Part shown: positions 8,715 through 16,908 of the stretch, in pieces
How the letters are laid out: the number at the start of each line of letters is the position of its first letter
How positions within the stretch are numbered: the first letter of the stretch is position 1
From: CAYLNH01 sp964384625
GTDB lineage: Bacteria; Verrucomicrobiota; Lentisphaeria; JABSQK01
Direction of reading: 5' to 3'
DNA: 34,104 bases
Assembly (NCBI GenBank): GCA_964384625.1
Contig: CAYLNH010000045.1
Coordinates: 1 to 34,104, forward strand
The notes under the pieces: model-generated
The model's input: only the letters and a program-made list of their open reading frames with translations
Databases searched by the model: none
What the model was told of the DNA's origin: nothing
Made by a program: the position numbers and the translations under genes

Positions 8715-9209
8715 TCAGCGGCCGAGCATGACGTTGATGTCTTCTTCCAGGGCCTGGAGGTCTTCTTCGTGTTCGACTTCGTCCTGCAGGATGGAGAGGG
8801 CCATGTTGTAGGTGACCGGGTCCGTCTCACGCGTCTCTTTCAACATGGCGTTGTAGACCGAGATGGCGCACTGCTCGCCTTTGATATTCTGTTCGAGCAG
8901 TTTCATCACACTGGGATCGGCGGGGGCGTCGTAGCCGCAATTGGTCAGGTCGTACCACTGGCTCGGCTCCAGGGCGGGCGTGCCGCCCAATTGCAGAATC
9001 CGTTCGGCCACCAGATCGGCATGCCGCAGCTCGTCGGCGGAATGCTGGACCAGCTCGGCCATGACGGCTTCCTTCATCGGGCCGCTGGCGACTTTGGCGC
9101 CGATCCAATACTGGTAGTAGGCCAGCCATTCGTCGGCGTACGCCTTGGCCAGCAGTTCCAATACTCTGTCCACGTTTTCACCGACAATTTCCCGGCCTCT
9201 GGTACCCAT
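8715..9209 (-). CDS. Ferritin-like four-helix protein with DPS-like (thioferritin-type) cysteines
   Basis: A 164-residue protein with the diiron ferritin pattern: E27 in helix A, E60-x2-H63 in helix B, E112 in helix C and E144-x2-H147 in helix D. This is a complete E/ExxH/E/ExxH ferroxidase set. C91 (in DLTNCGYD) and C114 (in KGEQCAIS) flank the third helix. Such a cysteine pair is a hallmark of the DPS-like/thioferritin group, so iron storage or peroxide detoxification is likely. The start ATG 9209 has AAGGAAG upstream on the minus strand. It is a single gene placed between two genes of an ABC transporter and transcribed against them. The exact subfamily is an inference from the two cysteines. 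Confidence 0.88.
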   Translation of the reverse strand: MGTRGREIVGENVDRVLELLAKAYADEWLAYYQYWIGAKVASGPMKEAVMAELVQHSADELRHADLVAERILQLGGTPALEPSQWYDLTNCGYDAPADPSVMKLLEQNIKGEQCAISVYNAMLKETRETDPVTYNMALSILQDEVEHEEDLQALEEDINVMLGR

Positions 9210-9393
9210 GCGTGTCTTCCTTGAAATTTTGGGGTTGCAGTTCTGGACTGACTGAATGGATACACGTCTGCCGCGCCGGTGTCAAGGTCCGGTTTTCACC
9301 CAGGAACCGTGCCGGCACGTCCTCGACAGCCCCGCCGGAAACCGGGAAGAAGGAGGTCCTTGCAGGGGGACGCCGGGTGAGGCAGGTTACCGC

Positions 9394-10356
9394 ATGCGGA
9401 ACTACGCCATCCGACGGACAATCGAAACCTTCGTGGTCATTCAGTTGCTGCTGCTGTTGAGCTACTTCATGCTGACCCGGATGCCGGGGGATCCGATCGA
9501 TCAGATGATCACGGCGAATCCCAAGATCACGACCGAAGATATCGCGCGACTGAAGCAGCTGCACGGTCTGGACCAGCCGTTCTACCGCCGCTATGCGGGG
9601 TGGTACTGGAACCTGATCACCCTGAAGCTGGGGTACTCGCGGAAGTACAAAGTGCCGGTCAAACAACTGATGGGCCCGTGCCTGCTGAACACCTTCATTC
9701 TGTCGGCCTCCGCATTTCTGCTGGCGGCGGGAGCGGCGATCCCGATCGGTGTCTGGGCGGCGATCCGCCGCAAGGGGGTGGTGGACTACAGCGCCAATGC
9801 CCTGGCCTTTCTGGGGATTTCGATTCCGTCCTTCTTTCTGGGAATCCTGCTGATCATCATCTTTGCCGTCTGGCTGCAATGGCTGCCGGCGGGCGGCACG
9901 GAAGATCCCGGGGTGACGGGGTGGGCGCGCGTCTGGAGCCGGCTGGAGCACCTGGTGCTGCCGGTCTTCGCGTTGGCCGCCATGCAGGCGGCAATCCTGG
10001 TACGCTATACCCGCAGCTCGATGCTGGAGGTGTTGAAGCAGGATTACATCCGCACCGCCAGAGCCAAAGGCCTGGGGCGATTCCAGGTAATTGTCAAGCA
10101 CGGCCTGCGCAACGCCCTGCTGCCGGTGATCACCGTGCTGGCCCTGCACATCGGCACGCTGTTCTCCGGCGCGGTCATCACCGAAACGGTGTTTGCCTAT
10201 CAAGGCGTCGGCAAGCTGGTTTACGACTCCATCATCGCCAACGACTTCAACGTGGCGATGATGGCGTTCACCATCACGATCTCGATGGTGCTGGTGATGA
10301 ATCTCGCGGCGGATCTGCTCTACGGCGTTCTGGATCCGCGGATCTCACACCGGTGA
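9394..10356 (+). CDS. DppB/OppB-type ABC transporter permease
   Basis: A 320-residue inner-membrane permease with six predicted spans. It begins RNYAIRRTIETFVVIQ, typical of DppB, followed by the MPGDPIDQM loop. The binding-protein-dependent transport EAA loop is present as DYIRTARAKGLGRFQVIVKH, with the ARAKGL core. Upstream in-frame codons exist to 9256, but the family start matches ATG 9394. It probably works with the binding protein at 6905. The heterodimer partner (DppC) and the two ATPases are not encoded here; the next gene is xylose isomerase. Either they lie elsewhere or the system is incomplete. Confidence 0.92.
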   Translation: MRNYAIRRTIETFVVIQLLLLLSYFMLTRMPGDPIDQMITANPKITTEDIARLKQLHGLDQPFYRRYAGWYWNLITLKLGYSRKYKVPVKQLMGPCLLNTFILSASAFLLAAGAAIPIGVWAAIRRKGVVDYSANALAFLGISIPSFFLGILLIIIFAVWLQWLPAGGTEDPGVTGWARVWSRLEHLVLPVFALAAMQAAILVRYTRSSMLEVLKQDYIRTARAKGLGRFQVIVKHGLRNALLPVITVLALHIGTLFSGAVITETVFAYQGVGKLVYDSIIANDFNVAMMAFTITISMVLVMNLAADLLYGVLDPRISHR

Positions 10357-10680
10357 CCACCGCGCGGATTGCGACCTTTGGACGGCGTCTCGCCGGCAGT
10401 CGCGGGGCAGAGGCAGCTATGGGCCGGGGTGTCGTCTGTCCGGCCGGCTCGGTCTGTGGCGGCCGGGAACTCTGCCGGACAGGCGGGCCGGACAAGGGAA
10501 TGACTAACCATTTTCAAGCTCGGCCGATTGCATTGACAGCCAGTTGGCACTATAGATATGGCTTGCCCGGGCTTGGAGGCACGGCGGCCCGCGAGGGACG
10601 TTCCGGGGAGGCGCGCAGGAGGGAGTCCGGGTATGGGTGTGGCCAGGTTGAAATCGACAGCTACAGAGGAGCTTTACGCT
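10357..10680 (+). promoter_or_regulatory. 324-nt gap upstream of xylose isomerase, with hairpin and candidate promoter
   Basis: No gene is supported here. CTGTCCGGC (10436-10444) is repeated inverted as GCCGGACAG (10474-10482), a possible transcription-end hairpin for the permease gene without a T-tract. A perfect -35 box TTGACA is at 10533-10538. The candidate -10 boxes (ATATGG at 17 nt or TATAGA at 12 nt) are weak or badly spaced, so the promoter is tentative. The Shine-Dalgarno GAGGAG (10666-10671) decides the ATG at 10681. Confidence 0.4.
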
Positions 10681-11994
10681 ATGCAGGAATTCTTCCCGGA
10701 AGTCAGTGACAAAATCGTCTATGAAGGCCCGGAGTCCAAGAACCCGCTCGCCTTCAAATGGTACAACGCCACCGAGTCCATCGCCGGCAAGACCATGGCC
10801 GAGCACCTGCGCTTTTCCGTTGCCTATTGGCACACGTTCAAAGGCAGCGGCAACGACATGTTCGGCGCCGCCGCCTACCAGCGCCCGTGGAACGAAGGCG
10901 CCGACGAGATGGAGATTGCCGAGCAGACCCTGGAAGCCTGCTTCGAATTCTGCCGTAAACTGGGTCTGGAATACTATTGTTTTCACGATCGCGATATCGC
11001 TCCGGAAGGCGAGACCTTCGCCGAATCCTGCAAGAACCTGGAACACATGGTCGAACTGGCCCGTGAGAAGCAGAAGGAAACCGGCATCAAGCTGCTGTGG
11101 GGCACGGCCAACCTGTTCAGCAACCCCCGCTACGCCCACGGCGCCTCGACAAACCCGGATGCGCATGTCTTCGCCTATGCCGCGGCCCAGGTCAAACACG
11201 CGATCGACGCCACCAAGGAACTGGGCGGCGAGAACTACGTCTTCTGGGGCGGCCGCGAAGGCTACGAAACTCTCCTGAACACCAAACTCAGGCAGGAACA
11301 GGATCAGCTCGCGCGGTTCCTGCAGATGGCCGTCGACTACGCCCGGAAGATTGGCTTCACCGGGCAGTTCCTGATCGAGCCCAAGCCCTGCGAACCGACC
11401 AAGCACCAGTACGACAACGACGCGTCAACGGTCCTCGGCTTCCTGCGGGCCTACGATCTGCTCGATCACTTCAAGCTGAACATCGAAGCCAATCACGCCA
11501 CCCTGGCGGGACATACCTTCGAACACGAACTCGCGGTGGCCGCCGCCGCCGGCAAACTCGGCAGCGTCGACGCCAATCGCGGCGACACCCTGTTGGGCTG
11601 GGACACCGACCAGTTCCCGACCAATCTCTACGACACCGTGTTGGCGATGATGATCATCCTGCAGCAGGGCGGCCTCGCCCCGGGCGGCCTGAACTTCGAC
11701 GCCAAACCACGCCGCGGGTCGGTGGACGGCATCGACCTGTTCCACGCGCACATCGGCGCCATGGACTGTTTCGCCCGCGGTCTGGTGGTCGCGAATAAGA
11801 TCATTGAGGCCGGTGTCCTGGATAAGGAAGTCGCCGACCGCTACGCGAGCTGGGAAGTCGGCATCGGCGAACAGATCCTGTCCGGCAGCGCCGACTTCGA
11901 AGCGCTGAATGATTTCATCCTCGACGGCGGCGAACCGGTTCTGCGTTCCGGCCGTCAGGAGTATATCGAGAATCTGATCAACACGTACATCTAA
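10681..11994 (+). CDS. xylA: Xylose isomerase (class II)
   Basis: A 437-residue enzyme converting D-xylose to D-xylulose in the cytoplasm. It is a TIM-barrel isomerase with two divalent metals. The catalytic H102 and D105 lie in YYCFHDRDIAPEG. Metal and substrate residues are in LIEPKPCEPTKHQYD, EANHATLAGHTFEHEL, GSVDANRGDTLLGWDTDQFP and GLNFDAKPRRGSVD. The N-terminal extension and length are those of class II enzymes. GAGGAG 9 nt upstream selects ATG 10681 over an in-frame ATG at 10633. No xylulokinase gene is adjacent, so the pathway must be completed elsewhere. Confidence 0.97.
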   Translation: MQEFFPEVSDKIVYEGPESKNPLAFKWYNATESIAGKTMAEHLRFSVAYWHTFKGSGNDMFGAAAYQRPWNEGADEMEIAEQTLEACFEFCRKLGLEYYCFHDRDIAPEGETFAESCKNLEHMVELAREKQKETGIKLLWGTANLFSNPRYAHGASTNPDAHVFAYAAAQVKHAIDATKELGGENYVFWGGREGYETLLNTKLRQEQDQLARFLQMAVDYARKIGFTGQFLIEPKPCEPTKHQYDNDASTVLGFLRAYDLLDHFKLNIEANHATLAGHTFEHELAVAAAAGKLGSVDANRGDTLLGWDTDQFPTNLYDTVLAMMIILQQGGLAPGGLNFDAKPRRGSVDGIDLFHAHIGAMDCFARGLVVANKIIEAGVLDKEVADRYASWEVGIGEQILSGSADFEALNDFILDGGEPVLRSGRQEYIENLINTYI

Positions 11995-12006
11995 ACACTT
12001 GTCTGT

Positions 12007-12030
12007 GAGGGGGCCGGCTCCGGTCCCCTC
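12007..12030 (+). terminator. GC-rich hairpin after xylose isomerase
   Basis: GAGGGG (12007-12012) and CCCCTC (12025-12030) pair, and the inner part extends as CCGG/CCGG with one G-T wobble. It starts 12 nt after the xylA stop and before the next gene's Shine-Dalgarno. There is no T-tract, so termination would be partial or factor-assisted. Confidence 0.4.
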
Positions 12031-12063
12031 TCCCAAACCTCACTAAGCTGGCAACGAGGAACC

Positions 12064-14001
12064 ATGGCCGCAATCTACCCTCTCCTTGCTCTCCGCGAAG
12101 GCTTCGATGGCGAACAATTCGTCAATCGGCCCCTGACGGAAACCGATGAATTCGACGTTCCCCTGGTCACGTTTGCGCGATTCGGCGACCAGGGCCAGGT
12201 GAAATGCACGACGTGGGCCGCACTGCAGAAGCGCGGACACAAGATCGACAACATCGAGCGGAAAGGCATGAAGGACCTGGTGGAGCGCGGCGAACGCCCC
12301 GGCTGGGAACCGATGAACGTCAACCATGAAGGTCAGGAAGTCACGATCCTCATGCGACAGGGCGATGTCGTCACGGCCAGTGACATCCTCGATCCCGAGA
12401 TGATGAACATCGCGGCCAACTACTTCTCTTCCGAGGAAGTATTCGTCGGCATCCCGTGTCAAACCACCATGATCGCTTCGAACCAGGGCGAGTATATCCA
12501 CGCGGCGGTCATGGAACACTATAACGCGGCCCCGGCCAATGGCCTGATCGCACTGTCGCCGCTGGTGTACTGTGTCAAGGACGGCAAGATCATCGGCATC
12601 GCGGCCTTCGATGGGCCGGCCCCCGCCGCCCAGGCCCCGGCGCCGCCGCAGGCAGCCCAACCGCCACCCCAGCAGGCAGCCCAACAGCCGGCCGGCGGCG
12701 ACGTCAGCCCCATCCCCCGGGCCGCCCCCCAGATCTTCAGCTACGAAGGCTCCAACGCTTTCTGGCTGACCTTGCCCTGCAACGGCTACGAAGCCCTCTA
12801 CCAGGCCATCCAGACCGAACTGCAGGAATACGGGCCGCGGCTGCCCAACTGGGAAGGATTCCAGGGCCGCGTCGTCTTCCACATCGAACCCGGCTCCGTC
12901 CGTTTGACCATGGAAGAGCGCAAAATCTTCGATCAGCTGTCCACGACCCTGACGCAACAGGCCATGCAAAACGGCTGGAAGTCGCCGTACGGCGACCCGG
13001 TGTCGGTCGAAATCCTCTTGCCGCCGCCCGGGCAGGACACCGGCAAAGTCAAGAAGGAAAAGCCGCCCCAGGGCGCGGCCGATACGCCTGCCGCCGCCGG
13101 CGCCCAGACCGCGGAAAAACGGCCGCGCAAGACCAAGGGCAAAGGCAAGAAGAGCCGCAAACTCCGGACGGGGACGCGAAACGCCCTCGCCGCCGACGCC
13201 GCGGCCGCAACCGAGGAATCGCCAACGGCGTCCGGCACGCGGCGCAAGAGCCGGCAGCTCAAGCGCAAGACCCGCAGCGGCCACACGTCCACCTCCTTGC
13301 GGCGCACCACGACCGGCGCCACCGGGACGGCTGGCGATCTGGACCTCGGCGAAGGCCCGCTTACCCCGCAGATGCTGATGCAGCAGATGCCCCACAAACT
13401 CAATCTGGCAATCTGGGGCTTCCGCCTCTGGTATATCCTGTTCGGCCTGAGTTTCTTTGTGATCGGAATCCTGATCATGGCCGGCATGGCCGCCTTCGGC
13501 CAGATGGCAAAAGGAGCCATTGACGAACAAGGCGGGGCGATCACGGTCGAGCAGAAGTCGGACGGCCAGATCGTGGCGCCACAGCCGCCCGGCGAACTTC
13601 CGGCGACACCGGCGCCGCCGGCACCGGCAAACCAGCCGCCCGCACCGGTGACCGAAGGTCCCCCGAACAGCCCGCCCGTTCCCGTCGGCCCCGGGCAGCC
13701 CCGAGAGATCACCTCCGATGAAGCCGCCGCGAAAGCGACCGGCGCCGGCGTGGTGATGGGCCTGTTCTTCATTATCCCGGCAATCCTGGTGTTCGTCATA
13801 TACGAATTCCTCCTCATCCTGGGACTGAAGAAATTGAAAGGCTGGGCCCGCGGCCTGGGGATCCTGACCAGCGGCATCATGTGCCTGCTGATCCTGCCGC
13901 TGCCCTTCGGCGCCATGGCCCTGCTGGGCCTGACCAACGGCGACACCGCCCACCTCTTCGCCGAAGCCAAAAACCTGCGTCGCATGCGGCGAATGAAATA
14001 G
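12064..14001 (+). CDS. Large protein with DUF1444-like N-terminal domain, low-complexity linkers and C-terminal membrane segments
   Basis: 645 residues, function unknown. Residues ~50-185 resemble the DUF1444/YtpQ pattern: a strand-rich domain with GDVVTASDILDPEMM, VFVGIPCQTTMIAS and ALSPLVYCVKDGKIIG; this is my recollection of the family pattern, not a search. A Pro/Ala/Gln-rich linker covers ~186-220. A second globular region (~221-320) contains SYEGSNAFWLTLPCNGYEAL. A strongly basic linker (~325-425) is rich in RKxK and KKSRK runs. One hydrophobic segment (LWYILFGLSFFVIGILIMAG) is followed by another Pro-rich stretch and two or three more hydrophobic segments near the C-terminus. The bulk is therefore likely cytoplasmic and membrane-tethered. 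GAGGA lies 4 nt before ATG 12064. Confidence 0.85.
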   Translation: MAAIYPLLALREGFDGEQFVNRPLTETDEFDVPLVTFARFGDQGQVKCTTWAALQKRGHKIDNIERKGMKDLVERGERPGWEPMNVNHEGQEVTILMRQGDVVTASDILDPEMMNIAANYFSSEEVFVGIPCQTTMIASNQGEYIHAAVMEHYNAAPANGLIALSPLVYCVKDGKIIGIAAFDGPAPAAQAPAPPQAAQPPPQQAAQQPAGGDVSPIPRAAPQIFSYEGSNAFWLTLPCNGYEALYQAIQTELQEYGPRLPNWEGFQGRVVFHIEPGSVRLTMEERKIFDQLSTTLTQQAMQNGWKSPYGDPVSVEILLPPPGQDTGKVKKEKPPQGAADTPAAAGAQTAEKRPRKTKGKGKKSRKLRTGTRNALAADAAAATEESPTASGTRRKSRQLKRKTRSGHTSTSLRRTTTGATGTAGDLDLGEGPLTPQMLMQQMPHKLNLAIWGFRLWYILFGLSFFVIGILIMAGMAAFGQMAKGAIDEQGGAITVEQKSDGQIVAPQPPGELPATPAPPAPANQPPAPVTEGPPNSPPVPVGPGQPREITSDEAAAKATGAGVVMGLFFIIPAILVFVIYEFLLILGLKKLKGWARGLGILTSGIMCLLILPLPFGAMALLGLTNGDTAHLFAEAKNLRRMRRMK

Positions 14002-14042
14002 CCTGCCGGAACCTTCGGACCATCGCCGGGGTCTCAGCTGCA

Positions 14043-14072
14043 GCGGCATGCCTACAACTGTCGGCATGCCGC
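14043..14072. repeat. 10-bp inverted repeat in the intergenic region
   Basis: GCGGCATGCC and GGCATGCCGC pair across a 10-nt loop, 40 nt after the stop of the membrane-tailed protein and 18 nt before a promoter. It may be a terminator stem or a protein-binding site. No T-tract follows. Confidence 0.55.
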
Positions 14073-14089
14073 CGGTCACGCTAATAAAC

Positions 14090-14117
14090 TTGGCGAGGAT
14101 GCGTCACACGCTATAGT
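14090..14117 (+). promoter_or_regulatory. Candidate sigma-70 promoter for the exported protein gene
   Basis: TTGGCG (14090-14095), a 16-nt spacer and TATAGT (14112-14117) match the -35/-10 consensus at four and five of six positions. The start codon is 46 nt downstream with an AGGGGAA Shine-Dalgarno. Confidence 0.5.
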
Positions 14118-14162
14118 ATACCGGACACTGCAATCGGATTTGGAGCAACAGGGGAACACGGG

Positions 14163-16181
14163 ATGAAATGGAAAAGCGGGATTAGAACGATCGGATTTCT
14201 CGGCGCCGTGCTGCTGGCGTGCAATGTCGTTGCCAGGGACGACTACAAGCCCGACCTGATGATTTCGAAGTATGCCGGGATCCTGGCCACCAACCGCCTG
14301 GCTGACGACCGGAACGACGTCATCGGCCGAACTTTGCTGAAGGTCGCCGGCGCGGTAAACCCGAACAACGAAACCGTCCTGCTGACCGAGGGCTACCTGG
14401 AGCGCGACCGCCAGCCCCGCAAGATTCCGACGAAAGTCACCGAGGAGGTCCTGGCCCGGAATATCGGTCGCCGGGCCGATCAGTTGCTCGAGATCGGCCG
14501 CAAGAAGAACCGCAAGGTCCTGCCCTTGAGCATGGCGTATTTCCTCGCAATCGAGAAACTGCTGCCGGGCAATCCCCGGGTTATCCTCGGCATCATGAAA
14601 GCCCGGGCGCTGGGCGTGCCCACCGAGCTGGCGACGTTGACGGCCAGGCCTTTTGACCTGCAAGACATCTTCGAGAACCCCGCCGCGCCGGAACGGACAA
14701 ACACGAAACTGGTCAGTACCGAGGACGAGAAACTGGCGGCCGCGGCCGCGGCCCTGGGGATCAACCGCCTGGCCCGGCGGCCCGGGGATGCCACCGGCAC
14801 TGCCTTTGTCCATTTCGCCGCGCACCTCGACCCGAACAGCGACAACGCGCTGCTGGCTCTGGGCTATCGCATGCGCGGCGCCAAGCCCCAGCCCGTCAAA
14901 GCGCCGCTGACCGAAGATCAGCTCGTCGCCCGGCTGCTGACTCGCGCGGGCGCTCTCGCCGAAGACGCCAACCGGGCGATGCGCCAGAAGGCCCTGCTCT
15001 TCTACCTGATCGCCGAAAAGGTGCAACCAACGAACGACAAGGTGATCATCGCCATCGCCCGACTCGACAAGCACGGCGTCAGCGGCGACCTGGACTCCAT
15101 GTTGGGCAAGACCGCCCGCAGTCCGGACGCCAGACCGGCAACCATCACCATGCGCAACCTCTCGGCGGTCTATCTGATCGTCGACCCGAAGGGCCCTGTC
15201 CAGTCCTGGTCGCGCGTCCCGGACTTTCTGAAGGGCGCGGCGATCTACAGTCGCAGCGCCACCGGCGGCGTTGAGGGTGGCGTCGCCGATTGGGAGGTGA
15301 AAACCACCGGCGTGATCTACCTCGCCTGCAACTGGGATATTGCCGGTTTCGCTGATGGTGAATGGAAAAGGGAATGCACCACTGCCGCCAGGATCCAGGA
15401 ACAGGGCTGGACGGAAGTCAAAGGCCAGACTCTCAAGCAGAACAACGGCAAGACCTACAAGCTCTATCGCCGGGTCTGCCGGGCCGAGGAGCGCTTCCGG
15501 CTGCGCTGCAACAAGTACACGCCGCCGCTGGTCATCCTGCCCCGCCCCAAGCTGCCGGTCGTTAAGACGCCGGCCCCCCGGAAAACCGACCCCCTGCCTT
15601 TCGGCGACGACGATGACGACGAAGACATTGCCGTTGAGCCGCCCGAAGAGGAAAAAGAAGAGAAACCCGCAACGGTCAAACTCACCGAAGACGACCTGCG
15701 CCGGATTGACATCAACGTCGATACCAACAAGAAGGTCGTCAAACGTACCGGCACGGATTCCTACTACTACTACCGCACCTACAACATGATTGAGCTGAAA
15801 GTCGAAGCCTGCGTCGACAATCGGACGGACCACGAACTCAAAGGCTGTAGCATCGAACTGTTCGTCGTCACCCGCGACCCGCGCAATCGCAACCGTCTGC
15901 GCCTGGAGTCGCGCGATACCTTTGACCTGACGCTCCCGGCAAAGAAAGAGAGTAAGGAAGTTTCCGTCCGGCGCGTTGTGCACCAGAAGAACAGCAAGGA
16001 CGGCTACGGCTATTACGGCTGGCTGGCCATCCTCCGCGGCCCGAAGGGGACCTTCATTAAATGTGAGGCGACATCCAGGAGCGACCTCGACGAGATCGCC
16101 AGGAAGCTTGAGAAAATGCGGGCCGACACGATCTTCACCCGCGAAGGCCAGGTCATCTCCGGCCCGTCGGCCTTTGATTGA
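14163..16181 (+). CDS. Exported protein of unknown function with an internal duplication
   Basis: 672 residues with an N-terminal signal (GFLGAVLLACNVVA). Cleavage could be lipoprotein-type at C20 (LLAC) or signal peptidase I after VVA. Residues ~41-152 and ~198-306 align as two copies of one module: NRLADDRNDVIGRTLL...NPNNETVLLTEGY against NRLARRPGDATGTAF...DPNSDNALLALGY, each ending in an AIEK/IAEK helix and KHGV or RALGV. The spacing and helical content recall TPR-like solenoid repeats. Residues ~322-450 form a strand-rich domain with several Cys. After a Pro- and Asp/Glu-rich linker (~510-550, including a DDDDDED run), a C-terminal strand-rich domain contains YYYYRTYNMIELKVEACV. It has its own promoter. 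No homologous function is recognised. Confidence 0.85.
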   Translation: MKWKSGIRTIGFLGAVLLACNVVARDDYKPDLMISKYAGILATNRLADDRNDVIGRTLLKVAGAVNPNNETVLLTEGYLERDRQPRKIPTKVTEEVLARNIGRRADQLLEIGRKKNRKVLPLSMAYFLAIEKLLPGNPRVILGIMKARALGVPTELATLTARPFDLQDIFENPAAPERTNTKLVSTEDEKLAAAAAALGINRLARRPGDATGTAFVHFAAHLDPNSDNALLALGYRMRGAKPQPVKAPLTEDQLVARLLTRAGALAEDANRAMRQKALLFYLIAEKVQPTNDKVIIAIARLDKHGVSGDLDSMLGKTARSPDARPATITMRNLSAVYLIVDPKGPVQSWSRVPDFLKGAAIYSRSATGGVEGGVADWEVKTTGVIYLACNWDIAGFADGEWKRECTTAARIQEQGWTEVKGQTLKQNNGKTYKLYRRVCRAEERFRLRCNKYTPPLVILPRPKLPVVKTPAPRKTDPLPFGDDDDDEDIAVEPPEEEKEEKPATVKLTEDDLRRIDINVDTNKKVVKRTGTDSYYYYRTYNMIELKVEACVDNRTDHELKGCSIELFVVTRDPRNRNRLRLESRDTFDLTLPAKKESKEVSVRRVVHQKNSKDGYGYYGWLAILRGPKGTFIKCEATSRSDLDEIARKLEKMRADTIFTREGQVISGPSAFD

Positions 16182-16908
16182 CTCCGGCGCCGACGCCGCA
16201 GCAGTCCAGACGCCGGCCCCGCATTCCCCAACAATCCGGTGGAAGTATTTCTAGCCCAGACGCCGAATCGTTGTGGCGCCGGCCGGTCGTACATGGAGTC
16301 ACAATTGCGCCGGATTTGTTGCCGGTCCAGCCGTCGGTGGGCTTGTCGGCGCCTGTTGTTCTGATGCCACTCACAGAAGTCGGGGAGGCGCGGTCGAGAC
16401 GACCGCGGCCACAAACGGAACGCCTGACGGCGGTGCGCGGGCGAGACGACCGCGGCCACAAACGGAACGCCTGACGGAGTTGCGCGGGCGAGACGACCGC
16501 GGCCACGGACGGAACGCCTGGCGGCGGTGCGCGGGCGAGACGACCGCGGCCACGAACGGAAGCAGGCCGCCCAAGACGATCGGCAGGACTTCCGGTGGAC
16601 GCATGTTGTTTTCGATTCTCAAGACCCCGGGTCGCTTGCCGGCCCGGTGAATGAGTTGATTAAGGCAGGATCGTGGGGTGAGGGCTTGTAGCCACTAATG
16701 AACTTCTTCACCAGGCGGGTAAATCGCCTGGGGTCGTATGATCGAGCCAATTGTTGGCAGCAAGCGCCGACAGAACTCACAGGCGCCCTCTCCGGCGCCG
16801 GGACTTGAAATTCGCCGCTGCAGGAGTAGCGTACAACGCGCGTCACCGGGTTAGTATGCGGGTTGCCGTTGTTGACGCCAAGATCAGAATTTGCGGACGG
16901 AATCCGGT
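16182..16908. other. 727-nt gap without a supported gene
   Basis: The stretch holds a repeat element with tandem 47-bp units (listed separately) and a hairpin, CCAGGCG (16711-16717) with CGCCTGG (16725-16731), but no convincing ORF. The short open frames on either strand are low-complexity readings of the repeat or lack a Shine-Dalgarno. The promoter of the hybrid kinase gene should lie in its right half, but I see no strong -35/-10 pair. Confidence 0.7.
16371..16598. repeat. MITE-like element, expanded copy, with four 47-bp tandem units
   Basis: The 18-base core CGAGACGACCGCGGCCAC recurs at 16395, 16442, 16489 and 16536, exactly 47 bp apart. Both flanks (ACAGAAGTCGGGGA on the left, GGCAGGACTTC on the right) match the 90-bp element at 31531-31620, which carries one core only. 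Terminal inverted repeats are degenerate here. The core includes the small palindrome GCGGTCG-aga-CGACCGC in the first unit. There are no unique spacers of constant length, so it is not a CRISPR. Confidence 0.85.

Noticed and set aside
14076..15983. 635-codon minus-strand open frame
   Set aside because: Shadow of the exported protein gene at 14163, which has a promoter, Shine-Dalgarno and signal peptide.
16395..16565. Possible CRISPR array
   Set aside because: The whole 47-bp unit is repeated with few changes; there are no variable spacers between constant repeats and no cas genes.
16619..16846. 75-codon minus-strand frame in the gap before the hybrid kinase
   Set aside because: Some residues look protein-like (YDPRRFTRLVKKFISGYKPS), but it lacks a Shine-Dalgarno, has no recognised family and overlaps a hairpin; kept as unproven.
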